A stretch of DNA of 64,000 nucleotides from Sphingomonas sp. (lineage in GTDB: Bacteria; Pseudomonadota; Alphaproteobacteria; Sphingomonadales; Sphingomonadaceae): assembly GCA_019635535.1 (NCBI GenBank), contig JAHBZH010000001.1, forward strand, positions 503,001-567,000, given 5' to 3'. Both the position numbers and the translations under genes were made by a program. How positions within the stretch are numbered: the first letter of the stretch is position 1; each line of letters starts with the position of its first letter. The notes under the pieces are model-generated. The model ran no database searches. It was not told the DNA's origin and saw only the letters and a program-made list of their open reading frames with translations. This document shows, in pieces, positions 25,066-34,908 of this stretch.

Positions 25066-27156
25066 GTGCTCAGGCAGTATGAACTGGTCGAGAAGGTCAA
25101 GGGCTATGACCCGGACGCCGACGAGGCGCTGATCAACCGCGCCTACGTCTTCTCGATGAAGGCGCATGGCTCGCAGACCCGTGCTTCGGGCGACCCCTAT
25201 TACAGCCATCCGATCGAGGTCGCCGGCATCCTGACCGACCTGCGTCTCGACGACGAGACGATCGTCACCGCGATCCTGCACGACACGATCGAGGACACGC
25301 TGGCGACGCCGGAAGAGATCGAGAAGCATTTCGGCGGCAATGTCGCCCGGCTCGTGGACGGCGTCACCAAACTCTCCAAGATCGAGGCGCAGAGCGAGAG
25401 CCAGCGCGCGGCGGAGAATCTGCGCAAGTTCCTGCTCGCCATGTCCGGCGACATCCGCGTGCTGCTCGTCAAGCTCGCCGACCGGCTGCACAACATGCGC
25501 ACGCTTCATTTCATCGATAATGAGGAGAAGCGCCGCCGCATCGCCCGCGAGACGATGGACATCTACGCCCCGCTCGCCGAGCGAATCGGCATGTACGAGT
25601 TCATGACCGAGATGCAGACCCTCGCCTTCCGCGAGCTCGAGCCCGACGCCTACGAATCGATCACCAAGCGGCTCGCGCAACTGAACAAGGGTGGCGGCAA
25701 CGATCTCATCCAGCGCATCGGCCGCGGCATCAAGGCGCATCTTGAGGCACACGGCGTTGAGGCCGAGGTGACGGGTCGCGAGAAGCATCCCTTCTCCATC
25801 TGGCGCAAAATGGCCGAACGCCATGTCAGCTTCGAGCAATTGTCCGACGTGATGGCCTTCCGCGCGATCGTCGGCAGCGTCGACGAATGTTATCGCACGC
25901 TCGGCCTCATCCACCAGCGCTGGCCGGTCGTGCCGGGCCGCTTCAAGGACTTCATCTCGACGCCGAAGCGAAACGGCTACCGTTCCATCCACACCACGAT
26001 CATCCATGACGAGCAGATGCGGATCGAAATCCAGATCCGCACCGCCGAGATGCACGCCCAGGCCGAGCACGGCCTTGCCGCTCACTGGGCCTACAAGGAA
26101 GGCATGGTCGAGGCGAGTGCGGACCATCCCTGGATTCACGACCTGGTCGAAATCCTCGACCATGCCGGCAGCGCCGAGGAGTTGCTCGAACATACCCGCA
26201 TGGCGATGTACACCGACCGCATCTTCGCCTTCACGCCGAAGGGCGAGCTGATCCAGCTGCCCAAGGGCGCGACGCCAGTCGATTTCGCTTATGCCGTGCA
26301 CACCGATCTCGGCGACCAGACGGTCGGCGCCAAGGTCAACGGCCGGGTGATGCCGCTGCGCACATTGCTCGACAATGGCGACCAGGTGGAAATCCTGACC
26401 TCCAAGGCTCAGCACCCCCAGCCCGCCTGGCTGTCCTATGTCGTCACCGGCAAGGCGCGTGCCAAGATTCGCCGCTGGGTGAAATCCAAGGAGCGCGAGG
26501 AAACGGTCTCGCTGGGGCGGAAAATCTATGACGAGATCGTCCAGCGCCTGCCCGCGGCCTTGGGCTGGGAGGCGATGGCCGAAGCGCTGCGGCGGCTGAA
26601 GCTGCCCAATGACGAGGCGCTCATGGAGGCGATCGCGCTGAAGCGCGTGGACGACGTGCAGGTCATGGAAGCGCTGATGCCGGGCTCGGCGACGCGCGAC
26701 GGCGCCAAGCCGCCGCCGCAGCGCACCGCCATCTCGATCAAGGGCCTCACCCCCGGCGTCGCCTTCCAGCTCGCCGAATGCTGCCACCCCATTCCGGGCG
26801 ACCGCATTGTCGGCCTGCGCCGCGAAGGCGAGGGGATCGAGGTGCACACGATCGGTTGCGACACGCTGGCCAGCGGCATCGATGCCGACTGGGTCGATCT
26901 CGCCTGGGGCGACGAGACGGATGGCGGCACCGCGCGCCTGTCGGTTATCGTCAGGAATCAGCCGGGAGCGCTCGCCATCGTCGCCGGCATCCTTGGCACG
27001 CACGGCGCCAATATCGTCAGCATGGACCAGACCGCGCGCGACGGCTCGTTCCACACTTTTCATTTCGACATCGAGGTGCACGACGTGCAGCACCTCATGC
27101 GCATCCTGGCGGCGCTCAGGGCCACCGACATGGTCTCGACAGCCGAGCGGTTGTAG
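25066..27156 (+). CDS. rel: Bifunctional (p)ppGpp synthetase/hydrolase (RSH)
   Basis: A 696-residue long-RSH protein controlling the stringent response. The hydrolase HD domain shows SHPIEVAGIL, AILHDTIEDT and LADRLHNMRTL. The synthetase domain has RFKDFISTPKRNGYRSIHT and IQIRTAEMHAQAEHG. TGS domain (IFAFTPKGELIQLPKGATPV), zinc-finger/RIS region (ECCHPIPGDRIVGL) and C-terminal ACT domain (SVIVRNQPGALAIVAGIL) follow. Both catalytic halves look intact, as expected when a species has a single long RSH. Start is GTG at 25066 (VLRQYELVEKV). rpoZ lies about 1 kb upstream. Confidence 0.95.
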   Translation: MLRQYELVEKVKGYDPDADEALINRAYVFSMKAHGSQTRASGDPYYSHPIEVAGILTDLRLDDETIVTAILHDTIEDTLATPEEIEKHFGGNVARLVDGVTKLSKIEAQSESQRAAENLRKFLLAMSGDIRVLLVKLADRLHNMRTLHFIDNEEKRRRIARETMDIYAPLAERIGMYEFMTEMQTLAFRELEPDAYESITKRLAQLNKGGGNDLIQRIGRGIKAHLEAHGVEAEVTGREKHPFSIWRKMAERHVSFEQLSDVMAFRAIVGSVDECYRTLGLIHQRWPVVPGRFKDFISTPKRNGYRSIHTTIIHDEQMRIEIQIRTAEMHAQAEHGLAAHWAYKEGMVEASADHPWIHDLVEILDHAGSAEELLEHTRMAMYTDRIFAFTPKGELIQLPKGATPVDFAYAVHTDLGDQTVGAKVNGRVMPLRTLLDNGDQVEILTSKAQHPQPAWLSYVVTGKARAKIRRWVKSKEREETVSLGRKIYDEIVQRLPAALGWEAMAEALRRLKLPNDEALMEAIALKRVDDVQVMEALMPGSATRDGAKPPPQRTAISIKGLTPGVAFQLAECCHPIPGDRIVGLRREGEGIEVHTIGCDTLASGIDADWVDLAWGDETDGGTARLSVIVRNQPGALAIVAGILGTHGANIVSMDQTARDGSFHTFHFDIEVHDVQHLMRILAALRATDMVSTAERL

Positions 27157-27159
27157 AGC

Positions 27160-28698
27160 CTAAACCGCTTCCAACCGGAAGATGTCGCCGCCCAGGCTGA
27201 CCATGTAGAGATTGCCAGCCGCGTCCGCGCCGAAGGCGACAATATTGTTCAACGTGCCCGCATTGGGCGTGAAATCCGCGCGGCGCAGGAAGAAGCGGTC
27301 GCTGCTCAATGTCGTGCCCAGGCTGACCCAGCGCACCGGCAACGACCAGATGTTGCCGCTGATGAAATCGGCGAAGACATATTGGCCGCGCAAGGCTTCG
27401 ACCGGGCCGCGATAGACCCGTCCGCCGGTGATCGAGCGGCCCTGGCGCGCGCCGCTGCCATGGCTGTATTCGGTGACCGGCGGGGTGAAGCCGGCCTGCG
27501 GCGGGCCGGTGAAGTTGAGCGTGCCTTCGACGACGTTCCAGCCGAAATTGGCGCCGCCGTCCTGAGGCCGCATCAGGTCCACCTCTTCACGTGCGCCCTG
27601 ACCGACATCGCCGATCCACAGATTGCCGGTAGCGGCATCGAAGCTCGCGCGGAACGGATTGCGCAGGCCATAGGCCCAGATTTCGCCCGCGCCACCGCCG
27701 CCCGCGAAGGGATTGCCGGCCGGGATGCGATAATCGCGGTTCGGATCGGCCGGAAAGGCATCGCCGGCCGGATCGATGCGCAGGATCTTGCCGAGCAGGG
27801 TGTTGCGGTTCTGCCCGTTGCCATTGGGATCGCCGCCACCGCCGCCGTCGCCGGTGCCGAGATAGAGGAACCCGTCGGGCCCGAAGCCAATCCAGCCGCC
27901 ATTATGGTTGTTGAACCCCGGATGCGGGATGGCGAGGATCAGATCGACGCTGGCCGGATCGGCCTGGTCGCGATTCCCCGCAAGCGTCCGGTAGCGCCTG
28001 ATCTCGATATTGCCGGCCAGATTGGTGAGGAAAAGATAGAATGTGCCGCTCGCCTGGAAATCGGGCGCGAGCGCGAGGCCGAGCAGGCCGCGTTCGCCGT
28101 CCGTGCTGACCTGGGCGGCGATGTCGAGGAAAGGCGTGGGCAGGATCGCGCCGGTCGCCGGATTGAGGATGCGGATGCGCCCGGCCCGCTCGACCACGAG
28201 CATACGGCCCGTGCCGTCGGGCAGCGCCGCGATGTCGATCGGCCCCGCAAAGCCGGTGCCCACCCGCGTCACGCGAAAGGCGTCCGGCCCGACATTGGTG
28301 ACCGTCACCGCGAGATCGAGCGTCACGCTGGTCGTGCCGTCGCTGACCGAAATCTGGACCAGATAGACATTGTTGGCGTCGGCATCGTCGGGCGCCTCGA
28401 AATCGGGCGGATCGACGAAGGACAGCGCCCCGGCGGCGGTGATCGCGAAACGCGCCCGGTCGGCGCCGCCGGAGAGCGAAAAGGTGAGCGTATTGCCGTC
28501 CGGGTCGCTCGCTGCGGCGGTGTAGATCGTGCCCGCGCTGTTCTCCGGCACGCTGGCGGTGGCCGGCGACGTGAAGGCCGGCGGGCGATTGGCGGAAGGC
28601 GGCGGAGTGCCGCCACCACCACCGCCGCCGCCGCAGGACGCCAGCGCCAGAACGAACAGACCTGCCGCGAAATGCCGGCCGAAGCGTACCCCTGTCAT
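27160..28698 (-). CDS. Lipoprotein PQQ-dependent-type sugar dehydrogenase with cadherin-like domain
   Basis: A 512-residue exported protein with a lipoprotein signal (FAAGLFVLALASCGGGG; Cys22) and a Gly/Pro linker. Residues about 45-145 form a cadherin-like Ig fold (NRPPAFTSPATASVPENSAG, ASDPDGNTLTFSLSGGAD). The remainder is a six-bladed propeller of the glucose/sorbosone dehydrogenase family: GLLGLALAPDF, NHNGGWIGFGPDGFLYLGTG, GEIWAYGLRNPFRASFD, LWIGDVGQGAREEVD, ITGGRVYRGP. Family members oxidise aldoses with PQQ in the periplasm; substrate unknown. ATG 28698 has GAGGGAGG upstream. It converges on rel with three bases between the stops. Confidence 0.88.
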   Translation of the reverse strand: MTGVRFGRHFAAGLFVLALASCGGGGGGGGTPPPSANRPPAFTSPATASVPENSAGTIYTAAASDPDGNTLTFSLSGGADRARFAITAAGALSFVDPPDFEAPDDADANNVYLVQISVSDGTTSVTLDLAVTVTNVGPDAFRVTRVGTGFAGPIDIAALPDGTGRMLVVERAGRIRILNPATGAILPTPFLDIAAQVSTDGERGLLGLALAPDFQASGTFYLFLTNLAGNIEIRRYRTLAGNRDQADPASVDLILAIPHPGFNNHNGGWIGFGPDGFLYLGTGDGGGGGDPNGNGQNRNTLLGKILRIDPAGDAFPADPNRDYRIPAGNPFAGGGGAGEIWAYGLRNPFRASFDAATGNLWIGDVGQGAREEVDLMRPQDGGANFGWNVVEGTLNFTGPPQAGFTPPVTEYSHGSGARQGRSITGGRVYRGPVEALRGQYVFADFISGNIWSLPVRWVSLGTTLSSDRFFLRRADFTPNAGTLNNIVAFGADAAGNLYMVSLGGDIFRLEAV

Positions 28699-28780
28699 CG
28701 CCGCCTCCCTCTCCGGACGCCCGGAAGACATATGCAACGCGCGTTTGCCCCGCCCGGTTGCCATGATAGACGTTCCGGCC

Positions 28781-29578
28781 ATGACTAATCCGGAAAACAT
28801 GACCTACGGCCAGTATCTGACGCTGGACGCCCTGCTCACCGCCCAGCATCCGATTTCGGACCATCATGACGAGCTGCTCTTCGTCATCATCCACCAGACC
28901 AAGGAGCTGTGGCTCAAGCAGATCATCCACGAGCTGAAGCTCGCCGTGGAGCTGATCCGCACCGACAAGCTGATCGAGGTCCACAAGAATCTCTCGCGCG
29001 TGTCGCGCATCCAGAGCGTGATGACATTGTCCTGGGACGTGCTGGCGACGCTCACGCCCACCGACTATCTCACTTTCCGCGGCGTGCTCGGCGGCTCCAG
29101 CGGTTTCCAGTCCGCCCAGTTCCGCCAGGTCGAGTTCCGGCTCGGGCTCAAGGATGCCGGCCACCTCAAATTCCTGGCGGAGGGCAGCGCCGAGCACGCG
29201 GCACTGGCCGAGGCGCTCGCCGCGCCGAGCCTGTGGGACGAGGCCAATGCGGCCCTCGCCCGGGGTGGCTTCACACTGCCGGCGGAGGTGCTGGCGCGAG
29301 ACTGGACGCGCCCTTATGCCCCTTCGCCCGATGTGGAGGCCGCCTGGGCCGATGTCTATCGCGACACGGAGCGATGGTGGCGCTTCTACCAGCTCGCCGA
29401 GAAGCTGGTCGATGTGGACGACGCGCTCGCCATCTGGCGCCACAAGCATGCGGTGACGGTCGAGCGCGTGATCGGCTTCAAGCGCGGCACCGGCGGCACC
29501 GCCGGCGTCAAATATCTCCAGTCCACGATCGGCAAGCGCGCCTTTCCGGAGCTGTGGACGCTCAGGACACAGCTCTAG
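28781..29578 (+). CDS. kynA: Tryptophan 2,3-dioxygenase
   Basis: A heme enzyme opening the indole ring of L-tryptophan to N-formylkynurenine. The 265-residue product has MTYGQYLTLDALLTAQHP, HHDELLFVIIHQTKELWLKQ (substrate and heme region), TFRGVLGGSSGFQSAQFRQVE, the proximal-heme His region WRHKHAVTVERVIG, and the C-terminal GTGGTAGVKYLQST loop. All are standard. An in-frame ATG 18 bases upstream (28763) is an alternative start. kynB and kynU are not adjacent; a cyclase-family gene (40083-40982) is only a distant KynB relative. Confidence 0.95.
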   Translation: MTNPENMTYGQYLTLDALLTAQHPISDHHDELLFVIIHQTKELWLKQIIHELKLAVELIRTDKLIEVHKNLSRVSRIQSVMTLSWDVLATLTPTDYLTFRGVLGGSSGFQSAQFRQVEFRLGLKDAGHLKFLAEGSAEHAALAEALAAPSLWDEANAALARGGFTLPAEVLARDWTRPYAPSPDVEAAWADVYRDTERWWRFYQLAEKLVDVDDALAIWRHKHAVTVERVIGFKRGTGGTAGVKYLQSTIGKRAFPELWTLRTQL

Positions 29579-31944
29579 CCTCTGAGGCTCGCCCCCAACT
29601 TTTCCGCCGCCGCGACGATCTTCTCCGAGATGCCTTTCAGCTCATCGTCGGTGAAGCTCTTCTCCGCCGGTTGCAGGATCACCTCGATGGCCAGGCTCTT
29701 CCGGCCTTCGCCCACGCCCGCGCCGGTGAAGACGTCGAACAGGCTTGCTCCCACGATCGCCGCTTTGTCCGCATTCCTGACGGCGCGCAGCAGCTGATCC
29801 GACGCCAGTTCGACCGGCATCAGGAAAGCGAAATCGCGCCGGACCGGCTGGAGCGCGGGCGGCGCATAGGCGCTGCGCATCCGGCCCACCTCGCGCTTCG
29901 CCGGGATGGCGTCGAGATAGACTTCGGCGGCAACCACCGGTCCGTCGAGATCGAAGGTTTTCGCCACGCGCGGATGGAGCACGCCGAATTCGGCCAGCAC
30001 CGTCTTCGGCCCCAAGGTCAGCTTGCCGGAGCGCCCCGGGTGATAGACGTCGGACGCCGCTCCCGGCACCTGCAGATTGTCGACCGGCGCCCCCGCCGCC
30101 GCGAGCAGGGCCAGCGCCTCCGCCTTGGCGTCATAGGCGTCATGGCCGCGCGCGCCGGGCCGCCGCCAGTGCCGCGCCGCCGCGCCCGCCAGCACGATGC
30201 CGACCGTCGGCCGCTCCGCCTCGTCCAGATAGCGCCGGCCGACCTCGAACAGCCGCACGCCTTCCGCGCCGCGCGCCAGATTGCGCCGCGCCGCGCCGAG
30301 CAAGCCGGGCAGCAGCGAGGGCCGCATCGCCTTCATCTCCTCGCTGATCGGATTGGCGAGCAGCCAGGCCGCGCCGCCGAACGGCGCCGCCTCAGCCTCG
30401 GAGATGAAGCTCCACGTCACCGCCTCGTTCAGTCCGCGCGCGGCGGCCGTGCGCCGCACCCGGCGCTCGGTCCGCTGCTCCGCCGTGGCCGTCGGCCGCG
30501 CCACGCCCGGCGCGCGCGGCAGCGACGTGGAAGGCACCTTGTCCAGCCCTTCGATGCGAATCACTTCCTCGACGATGTCGGCCGCGCCGTCCATGTCGCG
30601 CCGCCAGCTCGGCACGGCAACGCGCCACGGATCGCCGCGCGTCACGGTGAAGCCCAGCCGCTGCAATATCTGCGCCTGCCGATCCTCCGGTACATCGACA
30701 CCGGCCAGATCCAGGCATCGCCCGGGACGATAATCGACCACCTTGTCCGGCACCGGCGGGGTGCCCGCCCGCACGATCTGCGAGGGCTCGCCCCCGGCCA
30801 GCTCCACCGCCATCTGCGTGGCGAGCTGCAGACCCGCCTCCAGGAAGGCGGGATCGACGCCGCGCTCGAAGCGGCTGCGCGCGTCCGAGGTGAGGCCCAG
30901 CTTCTGTCCGGCGAGCGCGATATGCTCCGGATCGAAATAGGCACATTCGATGACGATGTCGGTGGTCGTCTCGGTGACGCCGCTGGCCTCGCCACCCATG
31001 ATCCCGCCGATATCGTCCGCGCCCTTGTCGTCCGCGATGACCGTGATGCTGGAATCGAGCCGGTAGGTCTTGCCGTTGAGCGCCAGCACCTCCTCGCCGT
31101 CGCGCGCGCGCCGCGCCACCAGCGCGCCGTCCAACCGGGCGAGATCGTAGACGTGGAGCGGCCGGCCGTAGCTCAGCATGATGTAGTTGGTCATGTCGAC
31201 CAGCGCGCTGATCGGCCTCAACCCCACCGCCTTCAGCCGCTGTTGCAGCCAGTCCGGCGACGGCCCGTTCGTCACACCGCGCACGACGCGGCCGTAAAAG
31301 GCCGGGCAGCCGGCGGGATCGTCGGTGCGGATCTCGATCGGGCAGGGGAAGGTGCCGGGAATGTCCGGCGCCTCGACCGCCTTCAAAGTCCCCAGTCCGG
31401 CAGCGGCGAGATCGCGGGCGATGCCGTGGACGCCCATCGCGTCCTGCCGGTTGGGCGTCACCGAAATGTCGATCACCGGATCGTCCAGCCCGGCATAATC
31501 GGCGAAGCTTGTCCCCACCGGCGCGTCGGCGGGCAGCTCGATGATGCCCTCATGATCCTCGCCCAGCTCCAGCTCACGGGTCGAGCACATCATGCCGTTC
31601 GATTCGACTCCGCGGATCGCGGCGACCTTCAGCACCATGCCATTGGCCGGCACCACCGCGCCCGGCGCCCCGAACACGCCGACGAGGCCGGCGCGGGCAT
31701 TGGGCGCGCCGCAGACGACCTGCAGGGGACCGTCGCCCGCATCGACGGTCAGCACCTGCAGCTTGTCCGCCTGCGGATGGGGCGCGGCGGTCAGCACCTT
31801 CGCGACGCAGAAAGCACCCAGCTTTTCGGCCGGATTTTCCACGCCTTCCACCTCAAGCCCGATCGCGGTCAGCGCATCGAGCACCTGGGCAAGGCTCGCA
31901 TCCGTTTCCAGATGCTCCTTCAGCCACGACAAAGTGAACTTCAT
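29575..31944 (-). CDS. pheT: Phenylalanine-tRNA ligase beta subunit
   Basis: A 789-residue beta chain of the alpha2-beta2 synthetase. Domains: [18 protein letters not shown], the EMAP/OB tRNA-binding domain ([29 protein letters not shown]), B3/B4 editing domain ([60 protein letters not shown]), B5 domain (SRFERGVDP and after), the class II-like core, and the C-terminal ferredoxin-like anticodon domain ([14 protein letters not shown]). Its start overlaps the pheS stop by four bases, and its own stop overlaps the kynA stop. Confidence 0.96.
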   Translation of the reverse strand: MKFTLSWLKEHLETDASLAQVLDALTAIGLEVEGVENPAEKLGAFCVAKVLTAAPHPQADKLQVLTVDAGDGPLQVVCGAPNARAGLVGVFGAPGAVVPANGMVLKVAAIRGVESNGMMCSTRELELGEDHEGIIELPADAPVGTSFADYAGLDDPVIDISVTPNRQDAMGVHGIARDLAAAGLGTLKAVEAPDIPGTFPCPIEIRTDDPAGCPAFYGRVVRGVTNGPSPDWLQQRLKAVGLRPISALVDMTNYIMLSYGRPLHVYDLARLDGALVARRARDGEEVLALNGKTYRLDSSITVIADDKGADDIGGIMGGEASGVTETTTDIVIECAYFDPEHIALAGQKLGLTSDARSRFERGVDPAFLEAGLQLATQMAVELAGGEPSQIVRAGTPPVPDKVVDYRPGRCLDLAGVDVPEDRQAQILQRLGFTVTRGDPWRVAVPSWRRDMDGAADIVEEVIRIEGLDKVPSTSLPRAPGVARPTATAEQRTERRVRRTAAARGLNEAVTWSFISEAEAAPFGGAAWLLANPISEEMKAMRPSLLPGLLGAARRNLARGAEGVRLFEVGRRYLDEAERPTVGIVLAGAAARHWRRPGARGHDAYDAKAEALALLAAAGAPVDNLQVPGAASDVYHPGRSGKLTLGPKTVLAEFGVLHPRVAKTFDLDGPVVAAEVYLDAIPAKREVGRMRSAYAPPALQPVRRDFAFLMPVELASDQLLRAVRNADKAAIVGASLFDVFTGAGVGEGRKSLAIEVILQPAEKSFTDDELKGISEKIVAAAEKLGASLRG

Positions 31945-33023
31945 GCCCCCACTCCTCCGCTGAGCGTGGGCACGTCGAGTGCACGGAAACCGTAATGGCG
32001 CAGCCAGCGCAGGTCGCCGTCGAAGAAGGCGCGCAGATCGTCCATGCCGTATTTCAGCATGGCGAGCCGATCGATGCCGCAACCGAAGGCGAAGCCCTGC
32101 CACTCGTCGGGATCGAGCCCGCAATTGGCGATCACCCGGGGGTGGACCATGCCGGAGCCGAGCAGCTCCATCCAGCGGTCGCTGCCGCCCAGCACGCGCC
32201 GGCCGTTCTCAAGGCGATAGCCGACGTCCACCTCGGCCGAAGGCTCGGTGAAGGGGAAATAGGACGGGCGCAGGCGCAGCACGATGTCGTCGCGCTCGAA
32301 GAAGGCCTTGAGGAAGGTCTCCAGCGTCCATTTGAGATGACCGAGCGTGATCCCCTTGTCGATCACCAGCCCCTCGATTTGGTGGAACATCGGCGTGTGG
32401 GTCGCGTCGCTGTCGGAGCGATAGGTCCGCCCCGGCGCGATCACGTAGATCGGCGGCTCCTGCGACTGCATCGTGCGGATCTGCACCGGCGAGGTGTGGG
32501 TGCGCAGCAGCATCTTGTGCCCGTCCGCGTCCGTGCGATCGAAGTAGAAGGTGTCGTGCATCGCCCGCGCGGGATGGCTTTCGGGGATGTTGAGCGCGGT
32601 GAAGTTGCGCCAGTCGTCCTCGATCTCCGGCCCGGTCGCGACCGAGAAACCGAGATCGGCGAAAATCTCCGCCAGCTCGTCCATCACCTGGCTGACCGGA
32701 TGGACGCTGCCCTCGCCGCCGGCCTCGACCGGGAGCGTCATGTCCAGCCCCTCGGTCGCCAGCCGCCGCTCCAGCTCGGCGCCTTCCAGCGCCTCCTTCT
32801 TCGCGGCGATCGCCCCGGTGACGGCCTCGCGCAGCGCGTGGATGCGCGGCCCCGCGCTCTGCCGCTCCTCGGGCGACATCCCGCCCAGCGTCTTGAGCAG
32901 CCCCGTCACCGCCCCCTGCTTGCCGAGCGCGGCCACCCGCTCCGCCTCCAGCGCCGCGAGATCGCCCGCCGCCTCGACGCGTGCGAGCCATTCGCCGGTC
33001 ATGTTCTCAAGGTCGTTCGTCAT
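31941..33023 (-). CDS. pheS: Phenylalanine-tRNA ligase alpha subunit
   Basis: A 360-residue alpha chain carrying the class II aminoacylation site. N-terminal coiled coil (residues 1-90), then motif 2/3 regions: [106 protein letters not shown]. Translationally coupled to pheT. Start at the ATG giving [12 protein letters not shown], with AGAGGCGGAGC just upstream. A leader of unknown content lies to its right. Confidence 0.96.
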   Translation of the reverse strand: MTNDLENMTGEWLARVEAAGDLAALEAERVAALGKQGAVTGLLKTLGGMSPEERQSAGPRIHALREAVTGAIAAKKEALEGAELERRLATEGLDMTLPVEAGGEGSVHPVSQVMDELAEIFADLGFSVATGPEIEDDWRNFTALNIPESHPARAMHDTFYFDRTDADGHKMLLRTHTSPVQIRTMQSQEPPIYVIAPGRTYRSDSDATHTPMFHQIEGLVIDKGITLGHLKWTLETFLKAFFERDDIVLRLRPSYFPFTEPSAEVDVGYRLENGRRVLGGSDRWMELLGSGMVHPRVIANCGLDPDEWQGFAFGCGIDRLAMLKYGMDDLRAFFDGDLRWLRHYGFRALDVPTLSGGVGA

Positions 33024-33361
33024 GCTCCGCCTCTAGAGGAGGATAGGAGACAAAGGGAAGAGCGATCCTTTGCGAGTCGGGGCGCGCGGAGAGGGCGTCA
33101 GCGAGTCGCTGTCCGGCGAATCTCCGCAGAGTGCTAAGTTGACAAAGTTGTCGGGGTCGGGGTGTTTCTGGCGGGGCCACGAAGCCGGCGGCGCGGCGAA
33201 ATTTTCAGCATATTCAAAGAGCCATCGCCCCGACAGCGAGGCCGGGGTCGCGCGTGAGCATGGCAGGCCAAATCCTACTTGTATCCAACAATCGGCGGCG
33301 TGCCGTATGAGGTGGAGGAAAACCGCTTGACTAAATTCTACCTATATAGATTTATCATGCG
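33024..33361. other. 338-bp intergenic region between divergent pheS and padR
   Basis: No convincing gene. The left part should hold the pheST promoter (leftward). A half-site GAGTGCTAA, matching one arm of the HrcA/CIRCE element, lies at 33129-33137 without its partner arm, and GACAAAGTTGTC follows as a near-palindrome. The right end is A/T-rich: TTGACT at 33327-33332 and the palindrome CTATATAG at 33342-33349 sit just before the PadR start, a plausible promoter/operator, although the spacing to a canonical -10 is poor. No Phe-rich leader peptide was noticed. Short open frames here lack coding character. Confidence 0.5.
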
Positions 33362-33670
33362 GTGACCCGGAACCGCAGCCTGTCCCCTCACGCCAGAGCC
33401 CTACTTGCCATATTGGCGGAGAGTGGCAGCCGCTGGGCGCACGGCTACGACCTGTGCCAGCGCGCGGGAATCAAATCCGGCACGTTGTATCCGCTGCTGA
33501 TCCGGCTGGAGAAGCAAGGTTATCTGGAAGCAGAATGGCAGAGCCCGGCGGAGCCCGGCCGCCCGCCGCGTCACGCCTATCGGCTGACGTCGACGGGGCG
33601 CGCGCTTGCCCTGGAGAATCCTCCGCTCGGCTCGGCTGGCGGGACAAAGCTCTCGGAGGGGCTGGCATGA
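33362..33670 (+). CDS. PadR-family transcriptional regulator
   Basis: A 102-residue single-domain PadR winged helix: HARALLAILAESGSRWAHGYDL, CQRAGIKSGTLYPLLIRLEKQGYLEAEW, and GRPPRHAYRLTSTGRALAL. The recognition-helix phrase SGTLYPLLIRLE is diagnostic. The GTG start at 33362 has no clear ribosome-binding site; the A/T-rich promoter-like sequence ends within a few bases of it, so a leaderless or near-leaderless message is possible. The stop overlaps the ATG of the next gene (ATGA). Small PadR proteins commonly repress a membrane protein encoded in the same operon, and that fits here. Confidence 0.9.
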   Translation: MTRNRSLSPHARALLAILAESGSRWAHGYDLCQRAGIKSGTLYPLLIRLEKQGYLEAEWQSPAEPGRPPRHAYRLTSTGRALALENPPLGSAGGTKLSEGLA

Positions 33671-34824
33671 GCCGCCGGATGCCCGCGTCGATCGTCCGGC
33701 TTGCCGCGGCCCTGCTGCCTGCGCCGCTCCGCGACTGGGGCAAGGCCATGCGCGCGGAAGAGGAAAGCATCGAGACCTCGTCCGCCGCGTTTCGCTTCGC
33801 GCTCGGCTGCCTCGGATGTGCGATCCGGGAAGCTGCCGCCTTTCATGCCGCGCGGATCGGCGCGCGCGACACCCCTCAATCCGAACCGGAGGACGAAGCC
33901 ATGTCGATGACGGATGGGACGGGCCTGCGCCCGCGCCTGGTGGGACTGGCCTGCGCGGCCGGCGCGGTGGGCCTCGGCTTCGCCTATCTGGCGGCGGCGG
34001 GGGCACCGCCCATTTATTTCGTGATGAACGGGGCCGCGCTCGTGCTGGGCATCGCGCTCGTCGCGGCGCTGGGCGCGATGCCGCGAACGGGGCGGCTGGT
34101 TCACGGCATCGTCCCGCTGGCGCTGGCCTTCGCCCTCCTCGCCACCGCGCTCTGGGGCATCGCGGCGGACGGCGCCGCGCGCTGGGTGTCGATCGGCGGC
34201 GTGGCGCTGCAACCAAGCCTCATGTTCGTGCCGGTCCTGGCCCTGCGCTTCGCGCGCGCTCCGGACGGAGCCGCGACCGTCGCGGTCGTCATCGCCGCCT
34301 GCGCGCTGGCGCTTCAGCCGGACCGGGCGATGGCCGGCGCGCTGCTCGCGGGGACCGGCTTGTTGGTCCTGATGCGGCCGGGCCTGAACATGGGGGCCGC
34401 ATTCGTGGCGGCGCTGGCGGGATTCGCCGTGGCGCTGTGGCGGACCGATGCCTCCCCCGCCATGCCCTATGTGGATCAGATCTTCTTCTCCTCCTTCGCC
34501 GTTCACCCGCTGGCGGGCATGGCGGTCCTTGCCGGATCGCTCCTGCTGGTCGTTCCCACACTCGTCGGCGCCGTCCGCGATCCCGCCCGTCGCAGCACCT
34601 ATGCGGTCTTCGGCGCGGTCTGGCTGGCCTCGATCACCGCGGCGGCGCTCGGCAATTATCCGACGCCTTTGGTGGGCTATGGCGGCAGCGCGATCATCGG
34701 CTATCTGCTCGGCCTCGCCGCCTTGCCGCGCCCGGGCGCATCCCCTGCGGCAGCGGACGCCACGGGCCGGCCGCAGGACGAACGGGACACGGGGCCGCGC
34801 GGCGATCTCTCCTTTTCGGCCTGA
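33667..34824 (+). CDS. PadR-linked membrane protein resembling FtsW/RodA (SEDS) proteins
   Basis: A 385-residue protein with about ten transmembrane helices. Residues 1-60 (LLPAPLRDWGKAMRAEEESI, FRFALGCLGCAIREA) resemble the N-terminal cytosolic segment of many PadR-associated membrane proteins. The membrane part has SEDS landmarks in the right order: ARWVSIGGVALQPS (171-184, compare R-W-G-QPS), LQPDRAMAGALLAGTGLLVL (216-235, compare QPD), PYVDQIFFSSF (267-277, aligning with the HTDFIFA loop and its conserved Asp), and PTPLVGYGGSAIIGYLLG (332-349, compare P-SYGGS). The long extracellular loop before the Asp is almost missing. A divergent SEDS relative is likely; glycosyltransferase activity is unproven. 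It overlaps padR by four bases. Confidence 0.7.
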   Translation: MSRRMPASIVRLAAALLPAPLRDWGKAMRAEEESIETSSAAFRFALGCLGCAIREAAAFHAARIGARDTPQSEPEDEAMSMTDGTGLRPRLVGLACAAGAVGLGFAYLAAAGAPPIYFVMNGAALVLGIALVAALGAMPRTGRLVHGIVPLALAFALLATALWGIAADGAARWVSIGGVALQPSLMFVPVLALRFARAPDGAATVAVVIAACALALQPDRAMAGALLAGTGLLVLMRPGLNMGAAFVAALAGFAVALWRTDASPAMPYVDQIFFSSFAVHPLAGMAVLAGSLLLVVPTLVGAVRDPARRSTYAVFGAVWLASITAAALGNYPTPLVGYGGSAIIGYLLGLAALPRPGASPAAADATGRPQDERDTGPRGDLSFSA

Positions 34825-34908
34825 GGGACGAAGCGGCGATCTCGCCCGGACAGGTGCGGCGCATCCGAAACCCGGCTAAGCTCTCCGCAACATGTCCGGA
34901 GAGAAGAG

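Noticed and set aside
24928..27093. 721-codon open frame on the minus strand
   Set aside because: Antisense to rel, whose domains are all present; a shadow frame.
27482..27860. GC-rich repetitive stretch with GGCGGC runs
   Set aside because: It encodes the Gly-rich loops of the sugar dehydrogenase propeller; codon-level repetition rather than a DNA repeat.
28909..31995. Open frame of 1028 codons on the plus strand
   Set aside because: It lies antisense to pheT and partly over kynA in another frame; composition is Arg/Ala/Gly-rich with no recognisable motifs. A GC-rich shadow of real genes.
33129..33137. GAGTGCTAA, a possible HrcA/CIRCE element
   Set aside because: Only one arm is present; the inverted partner TTAGCACTC nine bases away is missing, and no heat-shock gene follows.
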